From assembly GCA_964388455.1 (NCBI GenBank), contig CAYMAN010000008.1:16272-80271 (forward strand): DNA of 64,000 bases, read 5' to 3'. The position numbers were made by a program, and so were the translations under genes. How positions within the stretch are numbered: position 1 is the first letter of the stretch; each line of letters begins with the position of its first letter. Positions 44,361-53,082 of this stretch are shown here, in pieces. Origin of the DNA: JBBRWO01 sp964388455 (GTDB taxonomy: Bacteria > Actinomycetota > Coriobacteriia > Anaerosomatales > JAAXUF01). The notes below the pieces were generated by a model. It was not told the origin of the DNA. It saw only the letters and a program-made list of their open reading frames with translations, and searched no databases.

Positions 44361-45350
44361 CTAGCGCATCCCTGCACAACCGGCAACCGGGTCAAGCGCC
44401 CCTGTCAGCTTGGCTTTTGCCACCCAGCGAATCGGTACCGCAAGATTCTGTTTCATCGCGGGAGCGACCGATCCGATCATCCAGCACTCCTGAGTGCAGG
44501 TGCCAACCTGTTCGCGAATCGACTTCGCCGCGTCGCTGGTCCATATCTCATCAAACGACGACTCCTTGAGTGACCCCATGGCCGAGCCATCCTCGTGAGC
44601 CATTCCGTTGCAGGGCCTGATGACTCCGAACGGGTCGATGAAGAACATGTCGCTGCCCATCCCACAGGGAAGTGCTCGCGAACCGCCCCGGGCTTTGTTG
44701 GCCAGGCCCATGTTGAACCACGCCCTAAACCACTTCTTGGGGGAGTTGGAGGCAATCTGCTTCCGTGCGAGTTCCTCGAAGCGAGAGGCAACTCGTTCGG
44801 GATCCTGGATCTCGTTGTCGTCTTTGTGAAAGTAGTAGCTGTTGTGCGTCACGGCCGTGGCCAGCTCGAAGCCCATTGAGTCCGCCAACTCCGCTAGCTC
44901 GAGAAGATCGTCGGCGTTGCGGTCCGACACGGTGATGCCAAATCCGATGTCACGGCATCCGATATGCCTCAGCTGGAGCAGCGTTCTCATGCCGTGATCA
45001 AACCCATCCTTCAAGCCCCGCAGTTCGTCGTTGGCCGCGGGCAGGCCTTCAATGCTGACGCGAAAACCGAGGTTCGGGAATCGGCGAGCCAGCTCCAGCA
45101 CGCGGTCGGTGTGGTAGCCGTTGGTGGATACGACGATGCGGTCGGTCTTGGACTGTACGACTTCGATGATCTCGCTGAGGTCGTCGCGCAGGAATGGTTC
45201 TCCGCCGGTGATATTCACGAACTTGAGGTGGGGGAGAGAGAGGAGGTCGTCTGGAGCAATCTCTTCCGTAGGCGCGGTCGGGTATTGCCATGTGTTGCAC
45301 ATGTAGCATTTCGCATTGCAGCGGTATGTGACAACGATTGCGGCTTCCAA
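44361..45350 (-). CDS. Radical SAM protein with SPASM-like C-terminal cysteines
   Basis: 329 residues; TTG start with GAGGA upstream. The cluster-binding motif CNAKCYMC (Cys11, Cys15, Cys18) and VNITGGEPFLRDDL are the radical SAM hallmarks. The C-terminal part has LPCGMGSDMFFIDPFGVIRPCNG and CTQECW, cysteines that suggest an auxiliary cluster of the SPASM/twitch type. Such proteins modify peptides, sugars or other small molecules. No precursor peptide is visible nearby. It is in an operon with a glycosyltransferase, so a sugar or glycolipid substrate is possible; the true reaction is unknown. Confidence 0.85.
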   Translation of the reverse strand: MEAAIVVTYRCNAKCYMCNTWQYPTAPTEEIAPDDLLSLPHLKFVNITGGEPFLRDDLSEIIEVVQSKTDRIVVSTNGYHTDRVLELARRFPNLGFRVSIEGLPAANDELRGLKDGFDHGMRTLLQLRHIGCRDIGFGITVSDRNADDLLELAELADSMGFELATAVTHNSYYFHKDDNEIQDPERVASRFEELARKQIASNSPKKWFRAWFNMGLANKARGGSRALPCGMGSDMFFIDPFGVIRPCNGMAHEDGSAMGSLKESSFDEIWTSDAAKSIREQVGTCTQECWMIGSVAPAMKQNLAVPIRWVAKAKLTGALDPVAGCAGMR

Positions 45351-45647
45351 GATTCAGTCCTCAAGATGGAGTGTCGGCGGTTGCGTGATCATGGTGGCCG
45401 ATGGTGATCTGCTGCAGGACGACAGTTCGGATGCGCTAGACGGGGTTCTTTCACCAATCCAAGCCAGCCCAGCAGCGAAGAAATAGTACACCACTTGCGT
45501 AGCCGTTCGGGCAGCGAAGCCATCGCAGTCTGGATTCGGCTCACTCGACAGTTAGGTTCCAAATAACCAGAATCGGATGTTCGGCAGAAATGGGCTATGC
45601 TCTCCGACGACATTCTGACATTGCCTGATGCATAGGAGCGCGTAGCG
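45351..45647 (+). other. 297-base divergent intergenic region
   Basis: No gene is seen. It separates the radical SAM gene (minus) from the GT39-like gene (plus). A possible -10 TATGCT lies at 45596-45601, and TAGGAG (45633-45638) precedes the ATG at 45648. Base composition is lower in GC than the first 43 kb. Confidence 0.5.
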
Positions 45648-47258
45648 ATGCCGCCAGAATCCACGTCTGACACTGCTGTGACGGTTCTCGAAAGCGCCAC
45701 CCCTGAGGTATCGCGCGGAACTGTCGCGCTGCGGTGGATTTCGGCGCATGCGAGTCGCATTGTTTTGGGCCTTGTTTTGCTGGTCGCTGCAGTCTTGCGA
45801 TTCTGGGATCTTGGGCGTCTCGGTCTGTGGTTCGATGAGCTGTTTACGGTAGCTGAGACCTCTCACGGTCCGGTATTCGCAGTCCAGAAGATCATGGCGG
45901 ACCTGCAGCCTCCTTTGTACTTCGTTATGCAGTCATTGTTTGTTCCGATTTTCGGTCGGTCAGAGTGGGCCATGCGTGTGCTGCCGGCGATTGCGGGAGT
46001 GGCGACGACCGGCGTTCTATTCTTGCTCGGGAAGAGGATGTTCAGCGAGAGGGCTGGGCTATGGGTCGCCGCGCTCTTCGCTGTGAGTCCGCTCGCGATC
46101 AAGTATGCACAGGAGGCCCGAGGCAATTCGCTTTTGATTCTCATGAGCGCACTCGTGCTACTGGCCTTCATTAATCTGGCGTACAAGCCGGACACGAGGC
46201 GAGCGATCATGCTCGGTGCTGCAATCGCAGGCCTGGCGTATACGCACGTTTACGGCTATCTAGCCGTCCCGCTGCTTCTAGTTGTTGTCCTCGTCCGTCC
46301 GAAGTTGCGAATGGAGCTTGGCCGGCTTGTCGCAATCGCGTACGGCGTGGCCGCCGCTCTCTTCCTTCCTTGGGCCTTCTTCATCCCAGCACAGGTCAGG
46401 ATCGTCACACGCATGTCGGCGCGAGGCGGCTGGTGGCTCGATTCCCAGCGTCCTGCGTCGGTCATCCAGTCTCTCCTCGATACCCTCACCGCCTTTTCCT
46501 CGCCAGAGCACTTCGCGGTCGGAATCGGATTCGTGCTGTTGATGGTCGTCGGGGTTGTCGGCGCCTTCGATCTTGGCCTTCCCGGTACCGGATACTCGCC
46601 GTCAGCCGCCGAGACGACCGAAAACGAGCCGATCAGCGAGGTCGACATCATCTGGGTGCTTGTCGCATTCGCGGTCGTTCCAATCCTGACGGGGCTTCTG
46701 ATCTCGAAATACGTGGTCGTCGTCCACAATCTCAGAAGTTGTCTCGGCGCTCTGCCTGCCGTGTTCCTGCTTGTGGTGAGAGGCGGCCAGCGCTTGCCGC
46801 GACGCCTCGGCGAGCTGGCTTTGCTGGCCCTACTGGTTGCGGCTATCGCGGGCATCCCTGGATACTTCCAAGAGACGTTCACCAAGGGCTCGTGGCGGGA
46901 AGCTGCGGCAAGAGTGCTGCAGTATCAGACTCCCCAGACCGCCGTACTCGCCGACGGATACCCACCCGTGGTGGATCTGACGGTATACGCCGATATCCTC
47001 GGCCGTGAGGGCGCCATCAAGCCGGCGCAGGTAGTCGCTGGCGGATCGGGCGAGACGACGATCGTGGTCCAGGCGTATGGGGCATCTAAGTCGACCGCCC
47101 TTGCCCTGTACCTCGCTCCCTACGACCGTGTCATAGCGGCCTCACTCAAACCGAGCAACGTTGTCTTCGATTACTTGGACGGTCAAGGCGCATGGCATCG
47201 CACAGATAGTTGGCTACGCGCGGACACCAACGTTGTGACGTGGGAGAAGGACCAGTAG
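45648..47258 (+). CDS. Integral-membrane glycosyltransferase, family 39-like (ArnT/PMT type)
   Basis: 536 residues with about ten or more membrane helices in the first 400 residues and a soluble C-terminal domain. The first extracytoplasmic loop has LGLWFDELFT, where the Asp-Glu pair matches the catalytic acidic residue of GT-C enzymes. AQEARGNSLLILMSALV follows, also typical of the family. GT39-like enzymes use polyprenyl-phosphate sugars on the outer membrane face to modify proteins or glycans. It is followed by a convergent methyltransferase gene. Target unknown. Confidence 0.82.
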   Translation: MPPESTSDTAVTVLESATPEVSRGTVALRWISAHASRIVLGLVLLVAAVLRFWDLGRLGLWFDELFTVAETSHGPVFAVQKIMADLQPPLYFVMQSLFVPIFGRSEWAMRVLPAIAGVATTGVLFLLGKRMFSERAGLWVAALFAVSPLAIKYAQEARGNSLLILMSALVLLAFINLAYKPDTRRAIMLGAAIAGLAYTHVYGYLAVPLLLVVVLVRPKLRMELGRLVAIAYGVAAALFLPWAFFIPAQVRIVTRMSARGGWWLDSQRPASVIQSLLDTLTAFSSPEHFAVGIGFVLLMVVGVVGAFDLGLPGTGYSPSAAETTENEPISEVDIIWVLVAFAVVPILTGLLISKYVVVVHNLRSCLGALPAVFLLVVRGGQRLPRRLGELALLALLVAAIAGIPGYFQETFTKGSWREAAARVLQYQTPQTAVLADGYPPVVDLTVYADILGREGAIKPAQVVAGGSGETTIVVQAYGASKSTALALYLAPYDRVIAASLKPSNVVFDYLDGQGAWHRTDSWLRADTNVVTWEKDQ

Positions 47259-47315
47259 AGGAGGCGATGCACGGCTCATCCCACGAAGCCGGACAATGGC
47301 GCGTGAAACACGTGC

Positions 47316-48047
47316 TCATCTGGTGCTAGGGTCCTGTCGCTTCGCCACGACCACGATCCACTCGGGCTTGAACATGCGGCGGGCGACTGAGTCGGCAGCT
47401 CGCCATAGGGCCGCAGGAAGCGACCAGGCAATCGGGAGAAACGGACCCCGAAGCAGAGGGCCACTCCCGAGTCCGAACGTCTGCGGCGTCTCAAAACCGG
47501 CGGCCGCAACCATGCCGCTGAGTGAGTCTGGAGTGAATGAGCGAATGTGGCCGTGCGTGAACACGCTTGTGCCGCAGTGCGGGCAAACGTCGAAAGTCAG
47601 GTTCTCATCCCACGGGACTGATACCACCAGGGTTCCGCCGGGGCGGACGACCCTAGCAAGCTCGAGCAACGCGGATTCAGGGCTCGCTAGATGCTCCAGC
47701 ACCTCTGAGCAGACCGCAGTATCAAATGTGGCAGTCTGCGCGGATAGCTCAGACACGGATTCCTGTCTCAGGGCTGCTGAGGTCCCCGCTTGGCTGATCC
47801 GTTCGCCCGCTGTAGCAACGCGTTCGGCAGAAATGTCTACTCCGACGCAAGCGAACCCACGCCGAGAGAGTTCCACCACCAGTCCGCCGTCGCCCATTCC
47901 GGCGTCCAAGACCGCCCCGCCGGCTGTCGCATTGCGATAGATGAGTCGCAAGAGCGACTCTGCGCGGCGTTTCTCACGATGTGTGGCGAGCCGGGACAGG
48001 CCTGCGTGCACCCGTCTGGCGTCAAGGTCCCAGTGCTCAGATGACAC
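47316..48047 (-). CDS. Class I SAM-dependent methyltransferase
   Basis: 243 residues; GTG start with AAAGGAG upstream. SAM-binding motif I is VLDAGMGDGGLVVELS, followed by the acidic GVDIS and a post-motif LARVVRPGGTLVVSVP. A CPHCG pair and an HGHIRSFTPDSL segment follow; the cysteines could bind a metal but form only half a site. Related proteins in glycan loci methylate sugars or terminate chains. The substrate is unknown. It is alone on the minus strand. Confidence 0.83.
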   Translation of the reverse strand: MSSEHWDLDARRVHAGLSRLATHREKRRAESLLRLIYRNATAGGAVLDAGMGDGGLVVELSRRGFACVGVDISAERVATAGERISQAGTSAALRQESVSELSAQTATFDTAVCSEVLEHLASPESALLELARVVRPGGTLVVSVPWDENLTFDVCPHCGTSVFTHGHIRSFTPDSLSGMVAAAGFETPQTFGLGSGPLLRGPFLPIAWSLPAALWRAADSVARRMFKPEWIVVVAKRQDPSTR

Positions 48048-48373
48048 GAGGAGCTCCTTTCGTTCGTCGAAAGTCTACGGATACGAGACTCGACTCCAGC
48101 TTGAGGGACGTAGCTTCGTGCAATATCACTCACTCAAAACACGATTGACGCTATGGGGCCGTGCCTGTCGCGACGTTGCCCCGTTTCCTCTGACGCGCAT
48201 ACCCAACGTTTGGTCTTGAGCTCGGTCAGGAAGGCGACACAACACTACACCATGTCCGCGCGCATCCACTCAAGTATCGGGCTGCGATGCCAGGGTCTCG
48301 CGACGAAGAGGCTTGCGCGGTGCGTGCTATAGTCACTACTCGTTGATGAGAAGCCTGATCCACAGGGGGAATT
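48048..48373 (+). other. 326-base divergent intergenic region
   Basis: No gene is seen. It contains the palindrome AGGAGCTCCT, which overlaps the methyltransferase ribosome site, and the hairpin CTTTCG/CGAAAG (48057-48073). An extended -10 for the Wzz-like gene lies at 48325-48333. The central part is mixed-composition sequence without a recognisable signal. Confidence 0.5.
48325..48333 (+). promoter_or_regulatory. Extended -10 promoter of the second Wzz/Wzx/Wzy operon
   Basis: TGC-TATAGT, 40 bases before the GTG at 48374; TTGCGC at 48313-48318 is too close to be its -35. Confidence 0.55.
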
Positions 48374-49210
48374 GTGAGACCAAACGAAATTCTTGACGTC
48401 CTCAGGGCCAATGAGCGAACCATAAAGCTAGCAGCCTTGCTCGTGGGTGGATTGGCTCTGCTCGTGAGCCTCATGGTGCCAAAAGTGTACTCTGCTGAGA
48501 CACAGATCCTTGTCTCCAGCCGAAACGCGGGGCTGGTTGCTGCGGGGCTTGACGGCGGTGCGCCATCTTCTCAGCCGGAGCGTGATTTGAGTACGCAGGC
48601 CGAGATTCTGCGGAGCACCCCTGTGCTCGCCAAGGCAATCAAGGAATTTGGCCTGAGCGTCACGCCGAAGGATCTTCAGAAATCCCTCGAGATTTCTCCC
48701 GTGGCGCAGACGGACATCCTTGTGGTTCGAGCGACGGCTCGCACTCCTGAGGCCGCCGCAAAGACGGCTAACGCGGTCGCGCAGGCATACATCAGGACGT
48801 CTGCTTGGCAGGACAAAGAGAGCATTAGGCGTGCTGGTAATCAGGTGCAAACACGTGTCGAGCTTCTAGATCAGACGATTCAAGGCCTCCGAAGAAAGCT
48901 CAAGCCTTCGTCTGTGGCTACGGCCCCGGGAGATCCCAGATTCATGGAGGCAGTGAGCCGGTTCTCTGAGCTGTCGCGAAAGCTTGATCAAGTTCGAATC
49001 AGTCAAGAGACCGCGACTGGAGCAGGGGTGGTAATGAGTGCTGCCGTCGCAGACCCCGAGGAGTACGCGCCCAGGCCGATCCTGATTGGCTTGGTTGGCA
49101 TGCTCGTGGGCGGCCTGGTCAGCGTTGCAGCTGTTCTGCTGATGTCTCCCGTTATCGAGTCCGATGCACATGAGGCCGGGGAGACCCCGAGCGCGGGGAG
49201 CCCGAACTGA
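48374..49210 (+). CDS. Wzz-like polysaccharide co-polymerase, second copy
   Basis: 278 residues; GTG start with AGGGGGA upstream. N-terminal helix (about 16-36, LAALLVGGLALLVSLMV), extracellular part with a helical segment (about 140-220, TRVELLDQTIQGLRRKL), and C-terminal helix (about 235-258, IGLVGMLVGGLVSVAAVLL). YSAETQILVSSRNAG is typical of the Wzz family. There is no kinase domain. It heads an operon with a flippase and a polymerase. Confidence 0.84.
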   Translation: MRPNEILDVLRANERTIKLAALLVGGLALLVSLMVPKVYSAETQILVSSRNAGLVAAGLDGGAPSSQPERDLSTQAEILRSTPVLAKAIKEFGLSVTPKDLQKSLEISPVAQTDILVVRATARTPEAAAKTANAVAQAYIRTSAWQDKESIRRAGNQVQTRVELLDQTIQGLRRKLKPSSVATAPGDPRFMEAVSRFSELSRKLDQVRISQETATGAGVVMSAAVADPEEYAPRPILIGLVGMLVGGLVSVAAVLLMSPVIESDAHEAGETPSAGSPN

Positions 49211-49235
49211 ATGCTGCCCTGGCAACGCCGGATAG

Positions 49236-50528
49236 ATGCGCGGGATGATGTCTAGACGCCGGATAGGTCAATCGACGGCGGCGATGCTTGTGGCTCAGGT
49301 CACCACGGCATTTCTCACATTGGCGAGCAGTGTGCTTGTGGCAAGGGTCCTGGGCGCGACAGGTGTCGGGAATCTCACGCTCCTCATCACTACATGTTGG
49401 ATTGTCTCGGTGCTGCTGGAGTTGGGGATGAGTTCGACGGCGGCCTACGGTGTTGGTCAGCTTAATGTGCGCCCCGCCGCGATAATGGGATTGTTTGGCG
49501 CGTTGAGCCTAGGCGTGCTGTGCATTGCGGCAATCGTCGCCTTTGGCCCCATGAGTGTGATGGTGACGAGAGCCCTCCACGTGACCGGTGGCGCGGTTGT
49601 GGCTTTCAGCGTTGTGAGCGGAGCGTGCTTGGCCTCAACCAACCTCGTCCGTCAGCTTCTCATGGCCGCCGGACATGAGTCCGTCACCGCTGTGCTCTGG
49701 CCCTTGGACCGACTCGTTTTGATAATCGCTCTCCCGATTCTCTTTGCGAGAGGCGTGGGCATCGACGCGCTGCCGCCCGCATTCTTGGCATCAATCATAG
49801 TCAGTCTTGTCGCGCATTGGCTGGGTGCGCGCAGGCTCCTCGGTGCGGCCGAATGGGTCAGACTGTCCGACTTGAGTGCGATGGTCCGCGTTGCTAAGGG
49901 CGCCTACGGGTCCAGTGTCATGCAGGTTCTCAACTATCGGCTGGACATGATCCTCGTCAGCGGGTTTGCTGGGGCGGCCGTAGTCGGCGTCTACGGAGTG
50001 GCGGTCTCCATTGCCAACCTTCTTTGGTACCTGCCCAACGCAATCGCCTTTGTTTGGCTGCCTAGGGTGGCGAGGCTTGGAAACGGCGATGCCGCGACAC
50101 GCACGGCGGAGGTGTCGCGGCTGACATTCACGGTACTGTTTGTTGTTGCGATCTTTGTTGCACTTGTGGCACGTCCCATAATCTCGGCAGTCTGGGGTCA
50201 GGAGTTCGTCGGTTCATACTACGCACTGCTCGCGCTACTGCCTGGCGTTGTCGTGTTTGCTGTCCCGAAGGTGGTTTCGGCGGATCTTCTTGCGCGAGGC
50301 CGAAGCGACATAGCTGCAGCCGCTGCGGCACTGTCCCTGGTCGTGACGATAGCATTGGGCCTGGCTCTCATTCCCAGAATAGGAGTGATGGGTGCGGCCG
50401 TTACTTCGAGCAGCGCATACCTGACATTCGCGGTCTACTGCGCCGTGAAGTACTCCAAGCTAACAGGGCTTCAAGTGCGTCGTTTGTTCTACTCGAGACA
50501 GGACCTAGCAAATTGGGGGAGTCGATGA
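49236..50528 (+). CDS. Polysaccharide flippase, Wzx-like, second copy
   Basis: 430 residues with about 12 membrane helices; the N-terminus TAAMLVAQVTTAFLTLASSVLVARV and the long hydrophobic core are those of the MOP flippase family. Three in-frame ATG codons (49236, 49245, 49248) are possible and none has a strong ribosome site, so the exact start is uncertain. It would transport the lipid-linked unit of the second island. The end overlaps the next gene. Confidence 0.84.
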   Translation: MRGMMSRRRIGQSTAAMLVAQVTTAFLTLASSVLVARVLGATGVGNLTLLITTCWIVSVLLELGMSSTAAYGVGQLNVRPAAIMGLFGALSLGVLCIAAIVAFGPMSVMVTRALHVTGGAVVAFSVVSGACLASTNLVRQLLMAAGHESVTAVLWPLDRLVLIIALPILFARGVGIDALPPAFLASIIVSLVAHWLGARRLLGAAEWVRLSDLSAMVRVAKGAYGSSVMQVLNYRLDMILVSGFAGAAVVGVYGVAVSIANLLWYLPNAIAFVWLPRVARLGNGDAATRTAEVSRLTFTVLFVVAIFVALVARPIISAVWGQEFVGSYYALLALLPGVVVFAVPKVVSADLLARGRSDIAAAAAALSLVVTIALGLALIPRIGVMGAAVTSSSAYLTFAVYCAVKYSKLTGLQVRRLFYSRQDLANWGSR

Positions 50529-51931
50529 TGTCGGCCAGGTCTGGTGAAGGACCGATGCTCGTTGTGGCCGGTTGCGCGCTCGTCGGCGTCACAATAGGGT
50601 ATGCGGGCGTAGCGATTGCAGCGGCGCTCGCGGTCGCCGCCGTTGTCCTCTTGCTCGCGCGGCTTCTCGGCGCTTGGACGGTCCCAATCGCTGTCTTCTT
50701 GGTTGCGGCCGTGCCGAGCGGGACTTTCGCCGACCCCCATGTGTCGTTAGCAGCGGGTGGAGCATCCGTTCTGGTTACAGAGATCGCGGTGGTGGTGGCG
50801 CTAGTAGCTGCGGTCGTCTCGGTCGGCAGCGGGCGCGCTTCTAGCCGGCCCACAGCGAGGCTACTCTTCTGGTTGTGGGTTGCAGCCGTAGTGGTTGGTT
50901 GTGTAACCGGGCTGGTGCTCGAAAACAGTGCGTCCGCGCTTCTGCAGGACCTTCGGCCCCTGCTTGTCTATTCAGGGTTCCCAATCGCATGGGCTCTGTG
51001 CGATGAACGCACGTCCCAGCGAGTGGAATGGGCGCTCTTGCTAGGTTGCGCCACAGTCTCGGCATTCAGCCTAATCATCGTATCGACCGGCTTCATGGAG
51101 TCTACCTTCATGACCGATTCGGGTAGGGTCTGGTTCCGCAACGGGGCGCTCTATCCACTCGTGATTCCCCTCGGGTTGCTAATGCTCAGGCGGGCGTCAG
51201 GAAGGGCGCAGAACGCCCTAATCGTCTTCGCATTGGCTCTGTCGTTGGCAGGTTGCGCGGCGTCGGGCACCCGATCGTACTGGGTTTCTACTGGGCTTGC
51301 GGTCGCGGTTCTAGTCATGCCGCGGTTCGTTCAACTTCGTCGCAGGCATCAGCTTGCGCTAGCTGCAATCCTGGCGGCGGTCGTCGTGGCTGTGGCAATT
51401 CCGTCGCTGGCCACAGATGTATCGACCCAGCGGAGTCTCGGTGCGACGCGGCTTGGAGCTAGGGTCGCGACGTTCGGAAACCTATCGGCGGATTCATCGC
51501 TCGGGACTCGATGGCGGAATTTCGTCATCACCAACAAGGTTCTGGCGGAGTCTCCGCTGTTCGGCAAAGGAATGGGTTCGAGAGTCGTACTCGTTGGGAG
51601 CGGGTGGCGTGTGTACAGCGCCGCCGGGCAGTATGTCGACAACGTGCCACAGACAGTCGCGTTGAAGACCGGTGCACTCGGCTTGCTGGCGATTGCGGCG
51701 CTGTGGTTCTACGCCGTTCTCAACGGCTGTGGACGGCGGCGGACGGCGGCGTCCGCCACACTGCGAACCGCCCTCATCTATGCGTCTCCGGGTCTCTTCG
51801 TGCTAGGGCTCACCTCCTCCTATCTCATGACATATTCGCCGGTATTCGCCCTTGCCGTGGTTGCCGGAATAGTGACTCGCAACGAGGCTGCGGAGGCAGG
51901 GCCCTGCGGAATACCGGGCGAGCTTTCATGA
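50528..51931 (+). CDS. O-antigen ligase/polymerase family protein (Wzy-like), second copy
   Basis: 467 residues. ATG 50528 sits six bases after GGGGGAG and overlaps the flippase stop; ATG 50525 is equally in frame. About eleven membrane helices, with a large outer loop after LAGCAASGTRSYWVSTGLAV and the segment SSLGTRWRNFVITNKVLAES, then SPLFGKGMGSR as in Wzy/WaaL proteins. It is flanked by Wzz and Wzx partners and by two transferases, so polymerase is more likely than ligase. Confidence 0.8.
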   Translation: MSARSGEGPMLVVAGCALVGVTIGYAGVAIAAALAVAAVVLLLARLLGAWTVPIAVFLVAAVPSGTFADPHVSLAAGGASVLVTEIAVVVALVAAVVSVGSGRASSRPTARLLFWLWVAAVVVGCVTGLVLENSASALLQDLRPLLVYSGFPIAWALCDERTSQRVEWALLLGCATVSAFSLIIVSTGFMESTFMTDSGRVWFRNGALYPLVIPLGLLMLRRASGRAQNALIVFALALSLAGCAASGTRSYWVSTGLAVAVLVMPRFVQLRRRHQLALAAILAAVVVAVAIPSLATDVSTQRSLGATRLGARVATFGNLSADSSLGTRWRNFVITNKVLAESPLFGKGMGSRVVLVGSGWRVYSAAGQYVDNVPQTVALKTGALGLLAIAALWFYAVLNGCGRRRTAASATLRTALIYASPGLFVLGLTSSYLMTYSPVFALAVVAGIVTRNEAAEAGPCGIPGELS

Positions 51932-53082
51932 CGCGTGTACTTTACTTGACGACCGGCGAGGGTCTAGGGGATGGTCTAATCGCGAGTCAGGTAGATCGAC
52001 TACTTGATGCGCGAGCTCGCTGTGGCGATGAAATCCTGTGGGTCGCGCTGGTTCCTGTCCACAAACTTGTCCGGCAGACTGTGCCGCTTGGTTCCAAAGC
52101 CTATCGACGTATCATCATTCCGATTCCGTCGCGTAATCTGTGGATCGACGTGAGCACCGTCGAGCGTCACGCCAAGGCCGTGGGACGCCTGATTAGGACT
52201 TTGGCTGGCCATAATTGGGACGTGATTCACTGCCGAAGCTACCCTGCGGGTCTGCTGGGACTTCGAATCCGCGACTGCATGAAGGGCGCACGACTCGTTT
52301 TTGACCCCCGCGGCATCTATCCCGAAGAGGCCGAAATCAGTGGCCCTGGCCGTGTTCGCCCCGAGTTCGTCACAACGTGGTCTGCCGCTGAGGCGGAGTT
52401 GTTGAACAGAGCCGATGGGGTCGTCTGCGTCTCCGATCGGATGCGTTTGCATTTCGAGTCCAAGCACCCAGCCTCAACGGCCCACAAGTGGGTTGTTCCG
52501 TGCTCCGGCGGGTCACGGCACTTTGTACCCCCCAGGGCGAGTGATTCTTCTGGTCCTGTGAGGATTTGCTACTGCGGTTCCATTGGTACTTGGACCGGGG
52601 CGTCCGACATTGCTGACATGTTTGCCCCTCTCGCCTCTGTGCTAGGCGACGTGCAGTTGACTGTCATCGGCGACGGTGACCCGAAGGCGCTGTGGGGAGA
52701 GATTGAGGCCAGAGGCGCCAAGGTAGTTGATGTGGTGGTGACCAGGGTGAGCCAGGAGCGCGTGTTCGACCTTCTCTGCAAGCAGACTTTGGGATTGCTG
52801 CCACGCAGCGATTCTTTGGCTAACCGCGTTTCCTGGCCTGCGAAGCTCAGCGAGTATTTGATGGCTGGCCTACCGGTTGCGGCGAACCTCGCCGAGTCGA
52901 ATATCGCGGAAGTGCTGACGCGGCACGAGGCCCTCGTCCTTGTGGAGAATGACCGTCTCTATATCCAAGACGGGGTGTCGTTGGGCAGCGACACCGTCCG
53001 GGCTGACCGAGCGATGCGTGCGGGGCGCTCCATGAGCGTGGATGCCGTCGCCCATGTTATGGGGAGCGTGTGGACATCTTGA
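51928..53082 (+). CDS. Glycosyltransferase family 4-like
   Basis: 384 residues; ATG 51928 overlaps the preceding stop (ATGA). GT-B fold: N-terminal LYLTTGEGLGDGLIASQVD, middle RLVFDPRGIYPEEAE, C-terminal RVSWPAKLSEYLMAGLPVAAN. The start is fixed by the overlap; the frame is open further upstream but would run over the polymerase gene. It belongs to the second Wzz/Wzx/Wzy operon. Substrate unknown. Confidence 0.82.
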   Translation: MTRVLYLTTGEGLGDGLIASQVDRLLDARARCGDEILWVALVPVHKLVRQTVPLGSKAYRRIIIPIPSRNLWIDVSTVERHAKAVGRLIRTLAGHNWDVIHCRSYPAGLLGLRIRDCMKGARLVFDPRGIYPEEAEISGPGRVRPEFVTTWSAAEAELLNRADGVVCVSDRMRLHFESKHPASTAHKWVVPCSGGSRHFVPPRASDSSGPVRICYCGSIGTWTGASDIADMFAPLASVLGDVQLTVIGDGDPKALWGEIEARGAKVVDVVVTRVSQERVFDLLCKQTLGLLPRSDSLANRVSWPAKLSEYLMAGLPVAANLAESNIAEVLTRHEALVLVENDRLYIQDGVSLGSDTVRADRAMRAGRSMSVDAVAHVMGSVWTS

